Both the position numbers and the translations under genes were made by a program. Under the pieces are notes generated by a model. That model was not told the origin of the DNA. It was given only the letters and a program-made list of their open reading frames with translations, and did no database searches. Shown here one piece after another: positions 9,041 to 17,675 of a stretch of DNA of 64,000 nt; position 1 is the stretch's first letter, and each line of letters starts with the position of its first letter. The stretch lies in NCBI RefSeq assembly GCF_016612995.1, contig NZ_JAEOAH010000003.1, positions 124,001 through 188,000 on the forward strand. Direction: 5' to 3'. This stretch comes from Viridibacillus soli. GTDB taxonomy: Bacteria > Bacillota > Bacilli > Bacillales_A > Planococcaceae.

Positions 9041-9970
9041 TCACTGGTATAAAACACTCAATACTAAAATTTTCTTTTTTATTTCAGCTCTTAACTCTAT
9101 GGGTTGAACTACTTTTGCATTCTTTCCCATTTGTATGAAATAATCAGCCAAAAAGTCAATTTCTGTTTCACTTATTGAACCCTTAATGACTCCATGACCT
9201 TTACTGTCTATTGACATTCGATAGTATGAACAAACATTAGATTTATATTTTTCTACTCCTTCTGGTGTTAACTCCACAATAAGCTCATATTCTTTTTTTG
9301 TTGATAAAAGGTTAATAATATCATTTAGGTTGGTTTCATTTAGATTCATCTTGTCTTTTCTTGCACTTAATCCGATTTCTGATATTCGATCGCAACGAAA
9401 GAGTCTAAATTCCTTCCTAAGATAACAATACGAAGGGCAATACCATCTTCCATATTGAGAAAATAATCCAATTGGTTGAATATCTCTTTTAACCCCCAAG
9501 TAAGAAATCCAAAGTGGCTCATTTCCTACTGCCGCCATAAATAGCTCTTTTAAAAGGGGACTTTCTTTACTCTGATTATCTATTTTGAAATCAATCTTAT
9601 TTTTGATTAAATCAATTTCATCTTTCATCTTTCCATTTAAGTTCAGGTAGAATTTTTTGATGATTGAATTATATTCCGATTCAAAAGGTAGGCTAATAAA
9701 ATGTTTTAAAGATAAAAGAGCAAAAAAGATAGAGAAAGTTTCCTCTTTTGTAAAAGAGGCAGAAAGTAGATTTTTTTCTTCCAAAACTTGATATCCTCCA
9801 TTAGCTCCTACCTCTGAAATTAATGGAACCCCTAAAATACTTAGTTCTTCTAAATCCCTAAGAATCGTTCTTCTTGAAACATTAAATTCTTTTGCTAAAT
9901 CATCTACCTTAAACTTTTTGACTCGATTAATATACAACCTTAACTCATTTAATCTAATTGCCTTACTCAA
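9041..9970 (-). CDS. WYL-domain transcriptional regulator (YafY type)
   Basis: The N-terminal 60 residues form an HTH_11 winged helix (VDDLAKEFNVSRRTILRDLE). A WYL sensing domain follows from about residue 130, with PLWISYLGVKRDIQPIGLFS and then GRWYCPSYCYLRKEFRLFRC, and a C-terminal WCX-like extension ends the protein. I choose TTG at 9970, preceded by AAAAGGGG, giving 309 residues; the frame stays open upstream to 10039 but that region overlaps the divergent promoter. Such regulators usually control the divergent neighbour, here a DJ-1 protein, and may autoregulate. The ligand is unknown. Confidence 0.85.
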   Translation of the reverse strand: MSKAIRLNELRLYINRVKKFKVDDLAKEFNVSRRTILRDLEELSILGVPLISEVGANGGYQVLEEKNLLSASFTKEETFSIFFALLSLKHFISLPFESEYNSIIKKFYLNLNGKMKDEIDLIKNKIDFKIDNQSKESPLLKELFMAAVGNEPLWISYLGVKRDIQPIGLFSQYGRWYCPSYCYLRKEFRLFRCDRISEIGLSARKDKMNLNETNLNDIINLLSTKKEYELIVELTPEGVEKYKSNVCSYYRMSIDSKGHGVIKGSISETEIDFLADYFIQMGKNAKVVQPIELRAEIKKKILVLSVLYQ

Positions 9971-10020
9971 AATTTTTCCCCTTTTACCAATTGTGTCATC
10001 ATTTGTCACTATTACATTAT

Positions 10021-10036
10021 ATACTGAAGGCAGTAT
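10021..10036. promoter_or_regulatory. Candidate operator between the WYL regulator and the DJ-1 gene
   Basis: ATACTG, a 4-nt spacer and CAGTAT form a perfect dyad midway in the divergent intergenic region, 44 nt before the DJ-1 start. Location and symmetry suggest the binding site of the WYL regulator; this is inference. Confidence 0.5.
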
Positions 10037-10079
10037 CAAATTAATAGAATTTTTGTAATTTATTTAGGAGGGATTAAGA

Positions 10080-10685
10080 TTGAACCAAAGTGAGAAAAAA
10101 GAGATTTTATTTGTAGTGTTGGAGGATTTCGCTGATTGGGAAATGTCTTATTTAGCAGCTTTTTTAAATGATACAGACAAGTACATCACTAAGATAGTTA
10201 GTGTAAGCGAGGGTATTATAAAGTCAATTGGCGGATTAAGTGTCCTTCCAGATTATACTTTTAGAAGTATACCTGAAATCTTTTACGGTTTAATACTGAT
10301 TGGGGGAAAATCATGGCGTAAGCCACTAAACAATAACATCATTCCAATTATGGAAAGGGCACTTACTATGGATATTCCAGTAGGGGCAATATGTGATGCA
10401 ACAGTTTTTATGGGAGCCAATGGATGGTTAAATGGAATAAAGCATACAAGCAATGATCTTAATGATTTGAAAACTTATGCAAAAGATAACTATCGAAATG
10501 AAATAAATTATGTACTAGAGCAAGCAGTTACTGATGGAAAAATTGTGACCGCAAATGGAACAGCTTCTTTAGAATTTGCAAAAGAAATTCTTGAATTATT
10601 AGAAGCATACCCTAAGGAGCATATTAATCAGCTTTATAATTTTCATAAACTAGGGTATTATGAGGCAGCAAAGACAAATTCTTAA
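10080..10685 (+). CDS. DJ-1/PfpI family protein (class I glutamine amidotransferase-like)
   Basis: This 201-residue flavodoxin-like protein begins at TTG after a strong GGAGGGATT site. The nucleophile elbow VGAICDAT, with the conserved cysteine, lies near residue 105. Upstream it reads LFVVLEDFADWEMSYLA with the acidic residue usual in this family. Members include chaperone/deglycase-like proteins, YoaZ/YraA-like stress proteins and ThiJ enzymes, and the reaction cannot be chosen from sequence. It is divergent from the WYL regulator, which probably controls it. A 12-bp terminator stem follows the stop. Confidence 0.85.
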   Translation: MNQSEKKEILFVVLEDFADWEMSYLAAFLNDTDKYITKIVSVSEGIIKSIGGLSVLPDYTFRSIPEIFYGLILIGGKSWRKPLNNNIIPIMERALTMDIPVGAICDATVFMGANGWLNGIKHTSNDLNDLKTYAKDNYRNEINYVLEQAVTDGKIVTANGTASLEFAKEILELLEAYPKEHINQLYNFHKLGYYEAAKTNS

Positions 10686-10700
10686 ATATCAAATATTCAT

Positions 10701-10738
10701 AATGCACATAACCCTTAAGATAGGTAGTTATGTGCATT
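10701..10738 (+). terminator. Terminator after the DJ-1 gene
   Basis: AATGCACATAAC and GTTATGTGCATT form a perfect 12-bp stem with a 14-nt loop, followed by TTACCTTTT. Confidence 0.85.
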
Positions 10739-10741
10739 TTA

Positions 10742-11050
10742 CCTTTTCAAGATTTCCTCTCAAGCACCTTTAACACGCTCTTTACCATCTCAGTGAATCC
10801 TTTAATGCTCTAATCCATTTTCTATTGCATATGTCATAAAGGTTCTCCAAGCATCCGTACAAAGAACATTTGAACCACCATTCAAAACCAATTGCTTTCT
10901 CAAGTAATTATTTAACAATTCTACCATGTTCTACTTTTTTTGAGTAAGTACCTTTTTATCGAGCTCTTGCCACAAAAACGTATACTTGCTCTTTGCTAAG
11001 AACACGCTTTTTAGAAACTCCGCCTCGTTTTCTGACTTTTAACATAGCTA
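10742..11050 (-). pseudogene. IS1595-family transposase remnant
   Basis: Reading the minus strand from 11050 gives KVRKRGGVSKKRVLSKEQVY followed by VFVARAR, then, after stops and frame changes, HGRIVK, LEKAIG, VLCTDAWRTFMTYAIENGLE and an H. These match the central catalytic part of IS1595-type transposases (RGGK...LSKEQVCVLVARD, GRI, LCTDAWR). At least three in-frame stops and two frameshifts are present, and both the N- and C-termini are gone. No terminal inverted repeats could be recognised. It sits between the DJ-1 terminator and the terminator of the M3 peptidase gene. Confidence 0.8.
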
Positions 11051-11058
11051 AAAAAATA

Positions 11059-11095
11059 AGAGAACACATATTGTAATGGCTTATATGTGTTCTCT
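11059..11095 (-). terminator. Terminator of the M3 peptidase gene
   Basis: AGAGAACACATAT and ATATGTGTTCTCT form a perfect 13-bp stem. On the minus strand it is followed by TATTTTTTT. It lies about 100 nt after the M3 peptidase stop codon. Confidence 0.8.
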
Positions 11096-11198
11096 TTCAT
11101 TAAATTATAAACGCCCGATTGTTGAAGATCATAGCTGATATTTTATTGAAGAAAAGCTACCCTATAGTTCAATTTTAGCTTTACGTGACTATATACTT

Positions 11199-12896
11199 TT
11201 AATTTAAATCTTCAATTATATTAATAATGAACTCAGAAATGTCTTTTATTGTTTGTTCAGAGAAGTCAAAATTAACACCTGTATTTCGATAAATGTCCGC
11301 AATCGGTAAATTCCAATCCATACTTGCGCCTTCTTTATATAAATTAATAGCTTTCTCAGGATTCTCGCGATAGATTTGAAACAGTTGTAACGCTCCTAAT
11401 TGTGATATTGCATATTCTATTTTATAGAAAGGATATTGAAAATAGTGGAAAGACTCAATCCAGCTTGCTCCAATTTCTGTCTCGAAACCTGTAATATCCA
11501 CTGATGAATATTGGAACCTTTTGCTGATTTCTAGATATTTTGCATCCCGTTCCTCGGGCGAATGGTTGGGATTAGTATAGAGCCAATGTTGGAATAGGTC
11601 TCCTGCCAGTGGAGAGATTAGCATAGAAAATGCACGATGCATTTGTTCACGCTGAGCTTTCTTAAATTCATTCTTTTCAGGGTAAAAAATTTCAAGTTTG
11701 TCCACCAACATTAGTTCTAAACTATGGGAGTAAAGTTCAGCTACTTCTTCACGAAGATATTGTTCTTGTACACCACTCTCATTAGCAAACTGCTTATAAA
11801 AATGGATTGCATGACCCAATTCATGGATAAGAGCATTAATAGCATTAAACGATGGGCTAAAGTTCGAATAAATGAATACATTTCTTGTTTTTGGTAAGGT
11901 GAAACAAACAGCTCCTGGTGCTTTATTCTTTCGCTCCTCCACATCAATTAATCCTTGCTTACGAATGTACTGAAATCTCTCCTTGAAATATAGGTCAGTC
12001 TTACCAAGCATTTTTTCTACTCCATCCAATAAATCAATCACATTATTGAATGGGGCTTTCTGTAATGTACAAGGACTAATATCCCAAGGACGATACTTTT
12101 CTATACCAAGCTCTATTTCAAAGACCCTCGCCAAACGTTTCCATACTGGGATAGCATATCTTTCAACAGATTCATGAAAAGTATAACAATCTTGAATACT
12201 GTGTTCTCTATTTTTCAGTTTAAATACATAGTCACGATAATTGCTAAATCCAGCATTAAGTGCCATTTGATGACGTAATTTTACAAGTTCATTCATAATA
12301 CCGTCTACATCAGGTTTTACAATCATATGCGACTCAGATAAAGCGCGCCATGCTCGTTCCCGAATTTGTCTATTTGGACTATCTAACTTTGCTTTTATGT
12401 AAGAATAGGATTTTGTTTCTCCATCCCATTCAATCGTTATTCCAGCCAAAATTTCTCTGTATTTGGTTATTAATTCATTTTCTCTCACATTAAGAGGGAT
12501 GTTTTTTTCATTAAACATCTTACTCTTTTCTAACCTTACTTTACGCATATAACCATACTTTTCTTCTTCCAACAGTTTTGAGAACGGACAATTGCTAAAT
12601 TTCTTATCAAATTCTGCATTATATTTTGTAAGAAGTGGCTGAATATTGGTTTGGAAATACAAATACACGTCACGTTTATTTGTGTTTTTAATATCCCTAT
12701 AAAAATTGATTTGATGACTAGTTATTAGTTCTTCAACTTCAGCAAATAATAAACGTTCCTCAGCTAGCCAACTATCTAATTCAGAAACAGAACAAATATC
12801 TTGTTGAAGAAGTATTTGAAGTTTATCCTCCAATTTTTTTGTATCATAATAATTATTTATCCTACTGCGCTTTGGAAATCCTGAAATATCAGACAT
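11199..12896 (-). CDS. M3 family oligoendopeptidase (PepF-like)
   Basis: A cytosolic zinc metallopeptidase of about 565 residues. The active-site motif HELGHAIHFY lies near residue 355, and the third ligand region with E(V)AELYSHSLELM follows about 25 residues later, as in thimet/oligopeptidase F enzymes. N-terminal helical regions resemble the M3B subfamily. Such enzymes cleave peptides of roughly 5-20 residues. The start is taken at ATG 12896 because AGGGGG is directly adjacent to the upstream ATG at 12902 and properly spaced from this one. It is monocistronic and followed by a terminator and an IS1595 relic. Confidence 0.88.
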   Translation of the reverse strand: MSDISGFPKRSRINNYYDTKKLEDKLQILLQQDICSVSELDSWLAEERLLFAEVEELITSHQINFYRDIKNTNKRDVYLYFQTNIQPLLTKYNAEFDKKFSNCPFSKLLEEEKYGYMRKVRLEKSKMFNEKNIPLNVRENELITKYREILAGITIEWDGETKSYSYIKAKLDSPNRQIRERAWRALSESHMIVKPDVDGIMNELVKLRHQMALNAGFSNYRDYVFKLKNREHSIQDCYTFHESVERYAIPVWKRLARVFEIELGIEKYRPWDISPCTLQKAPFNNVIDLLDGVEKMLGKTDLYFKERFQYIRKQGLIDVEERKNKAPGAVCFTLPKTRNVFIYSNFSPSFNAINALIHELGHAIHFYKQFANESGVQEQYLREEVAELYSHSLELMLVDKLEIFYPEKNEFKKAQREQMHRAFSMLISPLAGDLFQHWLYTNPNHSPEERDAKYLEISKRFQYSSVDITGFETEIGASWIESFHYFQYPFYKIEYAISQLGALQLFQIYRENPEKAINLYKEGASMDWNLPIADIYRNTGVNFDFSEQTIKDISEFIINIIEDLN

Positions 12897-12940
12897 TAAC
12901 ATCCCCCTAAACTAAATTCCCTTATTCTTAGATAATTTGA

Positions 12941-13628
12941 CACGTCTGTTGATTATCTAATTCCCCCAATAAAATGAGAGATTTCTCATGTAAAATGTAA
13001 GTTACCACACAGACATTACGACACGAGGAATCTCTCATGAACAAGCATACCACGCCCTATATGATGATTCAAAACTTTCATTCAGAAGATGAGCTCAAGT
13101 ATTTTTAGCGGAATTTCATCATTTATATACAGCTAAAAAATATACAGTACCTTCGCTCATTTCTTATTTAATTGGCGCTGCGACAAATAAGTTTACGTCA
13201 CTTAGCCAATGTTGGAGCTAGCACAGGACTTGTTATTGTTGATTGTTAAAAAAAACAATATTTTGTTTAGCGCTTAAAAGTTAAAGTTCGAAAAATTTCC
13301 AACATGTATTGATTTCGTTTGGCAATTGAATCATTTTTCCGCTGGGTCAAGCAAAACCTAAATATGCACATTGTTATTTGGCAGGACGAAAAATGCGGTA
13401 ATCCATCAGCTATTCGCAGCACTGATTGAATGCGTTTTACTGAAATTTCTTCATGTGCAAGGAAGGAAGAAAGAAAAGGAACATCAAACCTTTATCATTC
13501 GCAGGTGTTAGCCACCTTTTTTTGTGCTGGACCATTTGAATGGCAACTTGGTGTGAAGGACATCCTTGTATTTTATCGGCAAATGAATCAAATGGCGACT
13601 GTATAATTTTGGTTAATCAACACTCGTA
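12941..13628 (+). mobile_element. Degraded IS4-family element
   Basis: The element starts with CACGTCTGTTGATTATC and ends with the inverted TACGAGTGTTGATTAACC; the inner CTGTTGATTA/GTGTTGATTA parts match. Inside, a transposase is recognisable from ATG 13036 (MNKHTTPYMMIQNF) through YTVPSLISYLIGAATNKF, IESFFRWVKQNLNM, LFGRTKNAVIHQLFAALIEC and FYRQMNQMATV, near 13602. Several stops and frame changes interrupt it and the central DDE region is largely deleted. No target duplication is visible. Its right end shares 15 identical bases, GTGTTGATTAACCAA, with the MITE copy at 24043. Confidence 0.75.
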
Positions 13629-13694
13629 CTATTTTATTAAATAATTACTGTTATCCTCACATATTACAAACACTTAAGTTTTACATAATTTAAA

Positions 13695-13743
13695 AATAAC
13701 CCCGAATTCAAACAGTTTTTGCTGTCCGTTATTCGAGGTTATT
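13695..13743 (-). terminator. Terminator of the mnt operon
   Basis: AATAACCCCGAAT pairs with ATTCGAGGTTATT with one mismatch across a 23-nt loop. It lies just downstream of the last mnt gene on the minus strand. Confidence 0.7.
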
Positions 13744-13769
13744 GGTTTTAAAGGTACTTACTCAATTTA

Positions 13770-14651
13770 TCATTTCACAACAATTTCATGTATATTCGTT
13801 AATTTCCTCTTTTTTACTAACAGCCCTTCATATGGTCTAAATAAGAAGACTAGCATGAAGATAAGACCTGCTGTTGTAGCCATCATCCCCGCAATAGATG
13901 TATCAAAAAGTTTCGCAAAATAATAGCCACCAATTGCAGACATAATCCCAACTGCCATACTTGAAATGAGCATAACTTTAATGGATTTACTTAGTAAATA
14001 ACCTGTTGAAGCTGGTACGATTAACATGGCAACAACTAATACCGCTCCTACACTGTCAAATGCAGCTACTGTAGTAAACGATACCAACGTCATAAATGCA
14101 TAGTGAAGAAAAACTAATGGTAAACCGAGTGACATCGCAAAAACCGGATCAAACGTAGAAATCTTTAATTCCTTATAAAATACTACCAGGAATAAGATAT
14201 TTAATAACAACACAAAAAGCAACATCCATACAGCTTTTGGCATTGTGATACCCACGAATGTCCATGTATTCCAAGGAACAAAGGCAATTTCCCCCATCAA
14301 TACATGCTCTACATCTAAATGTACGTTACCTGCAAAAAGTGTGATGAGTAATACTCCTGCTGCAAATAATGTTGTAAACACAACGCCAATTGAAGCATCT
14401 TCCTGCAGACCATTTGATTGGAGGACTTGCACTAAATAAGCTGTTAAAATTCCTGCTATACCTGCACCGATCATCATCCAAACCCCATTTAATGTCTGTG
14501 TAACAATGAAGGCCATAACAATACCAAATAGAACCGTATGACTAATCGCATCTGCAATCATAGCCATTTTACGTAAAATTAAAAAGACACCAGTTAAACC
14601 ACAAGTAATCCCGACTAAAGAGCCTGTCACTAATACCCAAATTTCATTCAA
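13770..14651 (-). CDS. mntD: Manganese/zinc ABC transporter permease, second subunit
   Basis: This 293-residue protein has about eight transmembrane helices in the ABC-3 family (PF00950) pattern. Signature stretches include GLTGVFLILRKMAMIADAIS near the N-terminus and FDSVGAVLVVAMLIVPASTG about residue 190. It overlaps the preceding permease gene by 4 nt, so the two are translationally coupled and probably form a heterodimeric channel with it. The order SBP-ATPase-permease-permease and the palindromic operator upstream match B. subtilis mntABCD; zinc cannot be excluded on sequence alone. Confidence 0.85.
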   Translation of the reverse strand: MNEIWVLVTGSLVGITCGLTGVFLILRKMAMIADAISHTVLFGIVMAFIVTQTLNGVWMMIGAGIAGILTAYLVQVLQSNGLQEDASIGVVFTTLFAAGVLLITLFAGNVHLDVEHVLMGEIAFVPWNTWTFVGITMPKAVWMLLFVLLLNILFLVVFYKELKISTFDPVFAMSLGLPLVFLHYAFMTLVSFTTVAAFDSVGAVLVVAMLIVPASTGYLLSKSIKVMLISSMAVGIMSAIGGYYFAKLFDTSIAGMMATTAGLIFMLVFLFRPYEGLLVKKRKLTNIHEIVVK

Positions 14652-15538
14652 GATCCTTGCACCTCCTGTTCCAATGCCTGCTTCTCGAGTTGGCGTCTTT
14701 GTCGTATTTTTACTAATAGCCCTTGTTTTGGTGAGAAGAAATAGGAAACTAAAAATAAGGAAGATGCCGTTAAGACAATGATGGGACCAGTTGATAAACC
14801 TGTTTTCAATGAGCTAATCAAAGTTCCACATGCTCCAGAAAAAGCACCGAATAAGGCACTCATGATTATCATAATGTTTAATTTATCAGACCACATTCTA
14901 GCAGTAGCCGCTGGTATGATTAACATGGCCGACATCAATATAACACCGACTGCCTGGATACCTGTTACAATCGTTAAAACAGTCATTGCTGTTAGTAATA
15001 ATCTTAACCGTTCTACTGGTAAGCCTATACCTTTTGCAAATGTCGCATCAAATATCATCAATTTCCATTCTTTATAAAAAACTAAGCAAGTTGTAATGAT
15101 TAACGTTACGCTTCCTGATAACCAAACTAAATCACTTCTTGCCATTGTTGCTGCTTTACCAAAGATAAAATCATTTAAGCCACTTTGATTGCCTGAACTA
15201 CTTTGATTTACAATTGTTAGTAATACAATTCCAATTCCAAAAAATACAGATAGTACTATACCTATGGCGGCATCGGACTTCAACTTTGAACGATTAATAA
15301 TTCCTTGAATCAAGTAAACAGACAAAGTAGCGGTTATAATTGCACCGAGCATTAAAAGCGGTAAATCTTTCTGTTGAAAAATTAAAAAGGCAATCGCAAT
15401 TCCTGGGAGTGCTGAATGGGCAGCTGCATCCCCTACAAGACTTTGCTTTTGAAGAAAAGCAAACGCCCCGTTTAATCCTGATGCAATTCCTAATAATGAT
15501 GCACCAACTAATACCCATAACAGATTACCTGATAGCAC
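14648..15538 (-). CDS. mntC: Manganese/zinc ABC transporter permease, first subunit
   Basis: A 296-residue ABC-3 family permease with about eight helices. Typical blocks are GIASGLNGAFAFLQKQSLVG at the N-terminus, SALPGIAIAFL, and IQAVGVILMSAMLIIPAATA around residue 200. It overlaps the ATPase gene upstream by 14 nt and the second permease gene by 4 nt. This is the third gene in a four-gene metal uptake operon. The C-terminus ends with a charged cytoplasmic tail, as in its paralogue next door. Confidence 0.85.
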   Translation of the reverse strand: MLSGNLLWVLVGASLLGIASGLNGAFAFLQKQSLVGDAAAHSALPGIAIAFLIFQQKDLPLLMLGAIITATLSVYLIQGIINRSKLKSDAAIGIVLSVFFGIGIVLLTIVNQSSSGNQSGLNDFIFGKAATMARSDLVWLSGSVTLIITTCLVFYKEWKLMIFDATFAKGIGLPVERLRLLLTAMTVLTIVTGIQAVGVILMSAMLIIPAATARMWSDKLNIMIIMSALFGAFSGACGTLISSLKTGLSTGPIIVLTASSLFLVSYFFSPKQGLLVKIRQRRQLEKQALEQEVQGS

Positions 15539-16298
15539 TCAATGATCCCCTTTCAGTAACGGCTTTATTATTTTTTTCATTCATGAAAAATAGCTTTCCA
15601 CCATAAGTTTGTTGTAATTTCTCTTCTGTAAAAGTAATATTAGTTGGGCCTGAAGAAATAATTGTTTTATTTAATAAAACAGTCCAGTCGAAATAATCTC
15701 TCACCGTTTGTAAATCATGATGCACGACCAATACTGTTTTCCCTTTTTCTTTTAATTGTTTTAATATATTGATAATCGTACGTTCAGTTGCTGCATCTAC
15801 CCCTACAAATGGTTCATCCATAAAATAAACTTCTGCTTCTTGCGCAAGTGCTCGGGCTAAAAAAACACGTTGTTGTTGACCACCCGATAATTGACCGATG
15901 GAACGGTTTGCAAATTCCTCCATACCAACGCTTTTAAGACAATTCAATGCCTTTTCACGATCTTTGGCAGAGGGTCTATGGAATAACCCTATATGGCCAA
16001 AACGCCCCATTAATACAACATCTAATGCATTTGTTGGAAAATCCCAATCCACTGCATTTCGTTGTGGAACATAACCAACAAGATTATTTTTAGGATTTAA
16101 AGCTTGCCCTAGAATTTCCACTTTACCTGTTTTATTTGGAAGCTGATTTAATATTGCTTTGATTAACGTAGACTTACCGGCACCATTTGGTCCGATAATC
16201 CCCGTTAATTTACCAACTGGTACATGTAAATTAATATCATGTAAAACAGTAGTATTTTCATATGCCACAGTTAATTGACTTACTTCAATTGCATTCAT
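15525..16298 (-). CDS. mntB: Manganese/zinc ABC transporter ATP-binding protein
   Basis: A 257-residue ABC ATPase. Walker A is GPNGAGKST near residue 36, the Q-loop lies in GYVPQRNAVDWDFP, the signature is LSGGQQQR, Walker B is VYFMDEPF, and the H-loop is in VLVVHHDL. The QRNAVDWDFP block is characteristic of manganese/zinc/iron chelate uptake ATPases (MntB, ZnuC, TroB). It follows the substrate-binding protein gene by 12 nt and overlaps the first permease gene. Confidence 0.9.
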   Translation of the reverse strand: MNAIEVSQLTVAYENTTVLHDINLHVPVGKLTGIIGPNGAGKSTLIKAILNQLPNKTGKVEILGQALNPKNNLVGYVPQRNAVDWDFPTNALDVVLMGRFGHIGLFHRPSAKDREKALNCLKSVGMEEFANRSIGQLSGGQQQRVFLARALAQEAEVYFMDEPFVGVDAATERTIINILKQLKEKGKTVLVVHHDLQTVRDYFDWTVLLNKTIISSGPTNITFTEEKLQQTYGGKLFFMNEKNNKAVTERGSLSAIR

Positions 16299-16310
16299 TT
16301 CATACGCCTC

Positions 16311-17225
16311 CTATTTCAATGCATTCACAATTGTATCTACATTGTGTTTGTACATTCCGATATATGTTCCTTCTTTCGTGCCTTCTTTTCCCATAGCATC
16401 TGAAAATATTTCCCCTCCTATTTTCACATCTTGGTCTTTTTCTTTAGCTCCATCAATTACTGCTTTCATTGCTTTATCAGACACGCTTGATTCAATGAAT
16501 ACTGCTTTAATATTGTTCCCCACTAAAAAGTCAACAACCTCTTGCACATCTTTTAACCCATATTCAGACTCCGTACTTAACCCTTGTAAACCACGCACCT
16601 CTATGTTCAAACTGCGTCCAAAATAGTTAAATGCATCATGTGCCGTTACCAATACACGCCCACTTGCTGGAATTTCTCCTATTCGTTGTTGTGCATAAGC
16701 AGATAGATCATCTAATTCTTTAAAATAGATGGCTTCATTCTTGTTAAATTCTTTCTTATTTTCCGGATATTTATCACTTAACGTTTCAGTGATTTGATGA
16801 ACAGCAGTTTTCCAAATATTGATATCAAACCATACGTGCGGGTCATATAAATTTGCATCCATTTCATTACCTAACAACTCACTTTCATCAATGGATTCAC
16901 TAATTGCTGCAACAGATTTACCGCTTTCTTTCATTTTCTCGAAAACATCAAGCATCTTCCCCTCAAGGTGAAGCCCACTATAAAAAATAACATCTGCACT
17001 TTCTAATTTACTTAAATCCCCTTGTGTCGCCTTATATAAATGTGGATCGACTCCTGGTCCCATCAATGCCTTTACTTCCACATAATCTCCAGCAATGGCA
17101 GAAACCGCATCTGCAATTTGACCGATTGTTGTCACAACAACTGGTTTATCATTTTCACTCTTCTGTTTGACAGTACAACCTGCTAGAAGCATAATTGCAA
17201 CCATAAAAACAACTAACTTTTTCAT
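16311..17225 (-). CDS. mntA: Manganese-binding lipoprotein of an ABC transporter
   Basis: This is a cluster-9 metal-binding lipoprotein of 304 residues. The signal peptide ends with the lipobox LLAGC (Cys17), giving a membrane-anchored mature protein. Candidate metal ligands are visible: His in DPHLYKATQ, His in DPHVWFDINIW, Glu in the LQGLSTESEYG region and Asp in EIFSDAMG. It lacks the long His-rich loop usual in ZnuA zinc binders, which supports manganese as the substrate. It is the first gene of the operon, with a promoter and an MntR-like palindrome upstream. Confidence 0.9.
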   Translation of the reverse strand: MKKLVVFMVAIMLLAGCTVKQKSENDKPVVVTTIGQIADAVSAIAGDYVEVKALMGPGVDPHLYKATQGDLSKLESADVIFYSGLHLEGKMLDVFEKMKESGKSVAAISESIDESELLGNEMDANLYDPHVWFDINIWKTAVHQITETLSDKYPENKKEFNKNEAIYFKELDDLSAYAQQRIGEIPASGRVLVTAHDAFNYFGRSLNIEVRGLQGLSTESEYGLKDVQEVVDFLVGNNIKAVFIESSVSDKAMKAVIDGAKEKDQDVKIGGEIFSDAMGKEGTKEGTYIGMYKHNVDTIVNALK

Positions 17226-17264
17226 CCACTTCTCTCCTTTTTCACCAATCCAAATTTATTTCAC

Positions 17265-17277
17265 AAAGGAAACTTTT
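17265..17277. promoter_or_regulatory. Second MntR-like half site in the mnt leader
   Basis: AAAGGAAACTTTT repeats the right half of the upstream palindrome (AAGGAAACTTT is identical over 11 bp at 17341-17351). It lies in the mntA 5' leader, 40 nt before the ATG. Binding is inferred. Confidence 0.4.
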
Positions 17278-17333
17278 GACGCAAAAAAATTTTTTATTCC
17301 ATTTATAAATTTTTATTCTATTCATGAATTTTC

Positions 17334-17385
17334 TTTCCTTAAGGAAACTTTACTATAGTCTATAGATATTCTATTTTTCTGTCAA
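17334..17385 (-). promoter_or_regulatory. mnt promoter with an overlapping MntR-like operator
   Basis: On the minus strand, TTGACA (17385-17380) and TAGACT (17362-17357) are 17 nt apart, a good sigma-A spacing. The perfect palindrome TTTCCTTAAGGAAA (17334-17347) lies just downstream, around the expected transcription start. It resembles the known MntR recognition sequence of Bacilli, so manganese-dependent repression is likely. Confidence 0.65.
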
Positions 17386-17476
17386 CAAATAATTGGAAAA
17401 ATTTTTAATTTTTTTTTTATAAAAGCGTGAACAAACTTGCAAATAGTACAGTGAATCGCGTTGAAAGGAATAAATA

Positions 17477-17514
17477 AAAACCACAAGCAAATTTTATAAG
17501 CTGCTTGTGGTTTT
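17477..17514 (-). terminator. Terminator after the germinant receptor operon
   Basis: AAAACCACAAGCA and TGCTTGTGGTTTT form a perfect 13-bp stem with T-runs on both sides. Nearly the same hairpin occurs at 22573-22610. Confidence 0.8.
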
Positions 17515-17675
17515 CTTATTATTGTTAGTCAATTGTATTGATGCTAGGTAAAATAAATTCAACTAAAATACTCCTTCATACAAATATATTGCATATTCTC
17601 CAAATGATTTTTGATGTTTGTTGGGAACTTCTACTCCAACTATTTTTTTATATAAATCTCTGTGCAATCGTCCAA

